Of a stretch of 64,000 nt of DNA, positions 61,678 to 64,000 are shown piece by piece. The stretch's first letter is position 1. Each line of letters begins with the position of its first letter. Origin of the DNA: Poriferisulfidus sp965221375 (GTDB taxonomy: Bacteria; Pseudomonadota; Gammaproteobacteria; Poriferisulfidales; Poriferisulfidaceae). The stretch is taken from contig OZ244883.1 in assembly GCA_965221375.1 (NCBI GenBank), positions 124,001-188,000 of the forward strand, given 5' to 3'. The translations under genes were made by a program, and so were the position numbers. The notes beneath the pieces were generated by a model. That model saw only the letters and a list, made by a program, of their open reading frames with translations. It made no database searches and was not told the origin of the DNA.

Positions 61678-63161
61678 CCGCCGCCTCCGGCCTTGAAGGC
61701 CTGGGCCTGTTCAAGCAATAATCTCACCGACGGCTCCATCAGGTCCAGCAGGGGCGCCGGCCAAAGTCCCAGCACCAGCACCGGGACGGCCAGGGATCCC
61801 AGCACAGTCAATTCCCGCCGGGACAAATCCGAAAATCCCTGCACCTGCGTATGCACGGCCGGGCCAAACACCACACGCCGCACCAGCCACAGGGAATACG
61901 CCGCTCCCAACAGCAACACCGTCGCCGCCAGCGCCGCCAGCCACCAGCTGGCCTGGAACGTCGCCACAATCACCAGAAACTCTCCAACGAAACCGGAGGT
62001 GCCGGGCAGCCCGGCATTGGCGAGTGCGAAAAACACAAACAACGCGCCGAAGACCGGCATGCTTTTGAGCACGCCGCCGTAATCCCCAATCTCGCGGCTG
62101 TGCCGGCGGTCATACAGCACGCCCACACACACGAACAACGCCGCCGAGACCAGTCCGTGAGAGACCATCTGCACCATCGCGCCGCTGACGCTGAGCAGGG
62201 CGGTTTCCGTCGCCAGTCGATACAGAATGAACAGCCCCAGCGTGACGAACCCCATGTGGGCGATCGACGAGTAGGCAATCAGTTTTTTCATGTCCGACTG
62301 CGCCAGCGCCGTGAATCCGATGTACACCACCGCCACCAGCGACAGTCCGATGACCAGTCCGTCCAACGCCCAAGATGCGTCGGGCGCCACCGGCAGGCAA
62401 AAACGCAGCAGGCCGTAGCCGCCAATCTTCAACAACACCGCCGCCAGCACCACCGATCCGGCGGCGGGCGCCTGGACGTGGGCATCCGGCAGCCAGGTGT
62501 GTACCGGCCACATCGGCACCTTGACCGCAAAGCCCAGCAACAGCGCCAGAAACAGCCACGTCTGTTCCGTCGCCGACAGAGGCCAGGCGTACCAGTCCGT
62601 GATCTGGAAGCTGCCGGAACTCAGGTACAGATAAACCATGGCCACCAGCATCAGCACCGAGCCTAAAAAGGTGTACAGGAAGAACTTGACGGCGGCATAG
62701 ATGCGCTGGTCGGCCCCCCAAATCCCGATGATCAGAAACATCGGGATTAACATCGCCTCGAAAAAGATGTAGAACAGCGCGGCGTCCATTGCGCAGAACG
62801 TGCCGATCAAAAACCCTTCCAGAATCAGGAACGATGCGAAAAAACGCTCCGGCTGCGAAGGGACTTTCCAGCCGGTCAGAATCGCCAGCACGCCGATAAA
62901 AGCGGTCAGCACCACCAGCGGCAGCGACAGGCCATCGACTCCGATGTGGTAGTAAATGTCGAACGCTGGAATCCACGGAGTTCGGCTTTGCAACTGAAAG
63001 CCGCCGTCCGCATCAAACTGCCCCAGCGCCGCCAGCGCCAGGACAAACACCACCAAGCTGACCACCAGCGCCCAGCACTGGGCCACTTTGGTGTCGCGCA
63101 ACACCAGGCCGGCAAACCCGCCCAACACCGGAATCCAAATCATCAGGCTGAGCAGCGACAT
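61674..63161 (-). CDS. nuoM: NADH-quinone oxidoreductase subunit M
   Basis: 495 residues. PMWPVHTWLPDAHVQAPAAGSVVLA and IAYSSIAHMGFVTLG are NuoM hallmarks (cited here by their conserved starts). Overlaps nuoN by 4 bp and follows nuoL by 3 bp. Confidence 0.96.
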   Translation of the reverse strand: MSLLSLMIWIPVLGGFAGLVLRDTKVAQCWALVVSLVVFVLALAALGQFDADGGFQLQSRTPWIPAFDIYYHIGVDGLSLPLVVLTAFIGVLAILTGWKVPSQPERFFASFLILEGFLIGTFCAMDAALFYIFFEAMLIPMFLIIGIWGADQRIYAAVKFFLYTFLGSVLMLVAMVYLYLSSGSFQITDWYAWPLSATEQTWLFLALLLGFAVKVPMWPVHTWLPDAHVQAPAAGSVVLAAVLLKIGGYGLLRFCLPVAPDASWALDGLVIGLSLVAVVYIGFTALAQSDMKKLIAYSSIAHMGFVTLGLFILYRLATETALLSVSGAMVQMVSHGLVSAALFVCVGVLYDRRHSREIGDYGGVLKSMPVFGALFVFFALANAGLPGTSGFVGEFLVIVATFQASWWLAALAATVLLLGAAYSLWLVRRVVFGPAVHTQVQGFSDLSRRELTVLGSLAVPVLVLGLWPAPLLDLMEPSVRLLLEQAQAFKAGGGG

Positions 63162-63164
63162 CGT

Positions 63165-64000
63165 CTAACTCCCCAGCAGCCAGCCCAGCGCCACCACTAG
63201 GCCCAGCAACATGGCCAGCGCGTAATGGCTGATCAGGCCGCTTTGTATCGGCCGCAGGCGGGCGGCGGCTTGCCGCACCAGGCGGGCCGCGCCATTGACC
63301 ATCGCGCCATCAATCAGGCGGCGGTCTCCCAGGCCGGCGCAACCATCCGCGAGACGCTGTGCGATGTTGACCAGGTACTGCTCGTAGAAGACATCAAATC
63401 CGTATTTGTTCTCCAAGAGCCGACGGCCCGGCTGCCAGAACCGACCTTTGGCGGCAACCGTGTAGCCCCATGTCAAACCCAATACCAAAAGCCAAAAGGC
63501 CGGCATCATCACCCCGTGGACGAACGCGCCTCCGAAACCTTTCCACTGCGTCGCCATCTGCGCCAGCACGTCGCGCTCGGGCCGCACCACAAGTGCGTCG
63601 GCAAGCAGTCCACCATAAAGAAACGCCTCCGTCCCCAAACTCGACACCAATGTCAGTCCGGCCAGAATCACCAGCGGCAGGGTGACGGCCCAACCCTGTT
63701 CCTTGGCGTGCTCAGCCTCGGCAGAGCGGGGCGTGCCCTGGAACACATAGCGCCACAAGCGCAGCGAGTACAACGCGGTGACCAAAACCCCGGCCAGCAC
63801 CAGCACATGGGCGACCGGAGCCATGGCCAGGTTGGAGTGGCCGACTGCTTCAATAATGGATTCTTTGGAGAAGAAGCCTGCAAAACCGGGGGCGCCAATC
63901 AAGGCCAGAGAGCCGATGGCGAAGGTCGCGGCCGTAATCGGCATCCGCCGCGCCAGCCCACCCATGCGCCGGATGTCCTGTTCATGATGCACGGCCAGAA
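63165..64000 (-). CDS. nuoL: NADH-quinone oxidoreductase subunit L (3' part)
   Basis: The last 278 codons are present; the 5' end lies beyond base 64000. HHEQDIRRMGGL, GAPGFAGFFSKESI and the long C-terminal lateral-helix region (NKYGFDVFYEQYLVNIAQ) identify NuoL. Confidence 0.95.
   Translation of the reverse strand, partial: LAVHHEQDIRRMGGLARRMPITAATFAIGSLALIGAPGFAGFFSKESIIEAVGHSNLAMAPVAHVLVLAGVLVTALYSLRLWRYVFQGTPRSAEAEHAKEQGWAVTLPLVILAGLTLVSSLGTEAFLYGGLLADALVVRPERDVLAQMATQWKGFGGAFVHGVMMPAFWLLVLGLTWGYTVAAKGRFWQPGRRLLENKYGFDVFYEQYLVNIAQRLADGCAGLGDRRLIDGAMVNGAARLVRQAAARLRPIQSGLISHYALAMLLGLVVALGWLLGS

Overview
The window is a high-GC gammaproteobacterial chromosome segment with AT-richer accessory patches. 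The class is inferred from gene content and order: tsf-rpsB, gltD-hemE, mrcA beside aroK, aroB-dgt, glyQ-glyS-gmhB-plsC, waaF-hldE, rplM-rpsI and nuoL-M-N. An Ftr/FhcD gene (a methanofuran/tetrahydromethanopterin-type formyltransferase) and an NADPH-GltD hint at a chemolitho- or methylotrophic relative of Chromatiales/Ectothiorhodospiraceae. That placement is a guess; nothing here fixes the genus.

Layout. 1-1561: tsf and rpsB (S2 with a long acidic tail). 1933-6830: an accessory island on the minus strand. It holds a fused AAA ATPase/DUF4435 protein (PARIS-like), a 50-codon gene overlapping its start, a membrane protein, an exonuclease-BRCT gene broken by an insert, and a methylase fragment. 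7046-10617: TPR protein, rpsU, gltD, hemE. 10632-15203: a rearranged zone with two Cache-type secreted proteins, a second truncated hemE copy, an XRE-ImmA/PIN pair and an XRE/DUF6932 pair with readable promoters and operators. 15237-26808: housekeeping genes (mrcA, aroK, NCS2 permease, aroB, dgt, glyQS, gmhB, plsC). 26812-31971: aldo/keto reductase, ferredoxin, tRNA-Leu, heptose genes waaF and hldE, zinc-finger protein, ilvE. 32208-35232: Pho-box-driven pstS, rplM-rpsI, TorF-family protein. 35339-44970: Fic protein, zinc-uptake genes lacking an ATPase, hipBA with three operators, and a 1176-residue SIR2 protein. 45228-56243: five tRNAs, argB, hsp20, asparaginase-domain protein, yicC, glnA, a folD-ftr-fau C1 operon, a DNA methyltransferase beside a broken XRE gene, thiO and a cyclophilin. 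56284-64000: Irr/Fur-like regulator, acs, a DUF4143 ATPase, and nuoN, nuoM and the end of nuoL.

The best candidate for an undescribed system is the operon fau-ftr-folD (52794 to 50369). Ftr makes an N5-formyl pterin, Fau (5-formyl-THF cyclo-ligase) consumes N5-formyl-THF, and FolD reduces the methenyl product. Read in operon order, the three could form a route from a formyl carrier directly into the folate pool. Second is the three-gene accessory operon ending in the fused ATPase/TOPRIM-like protein. The window also carries four intact or likely intact defence or toxin-antitoxin modules with autoregulatory sites that can be read from the sequence.
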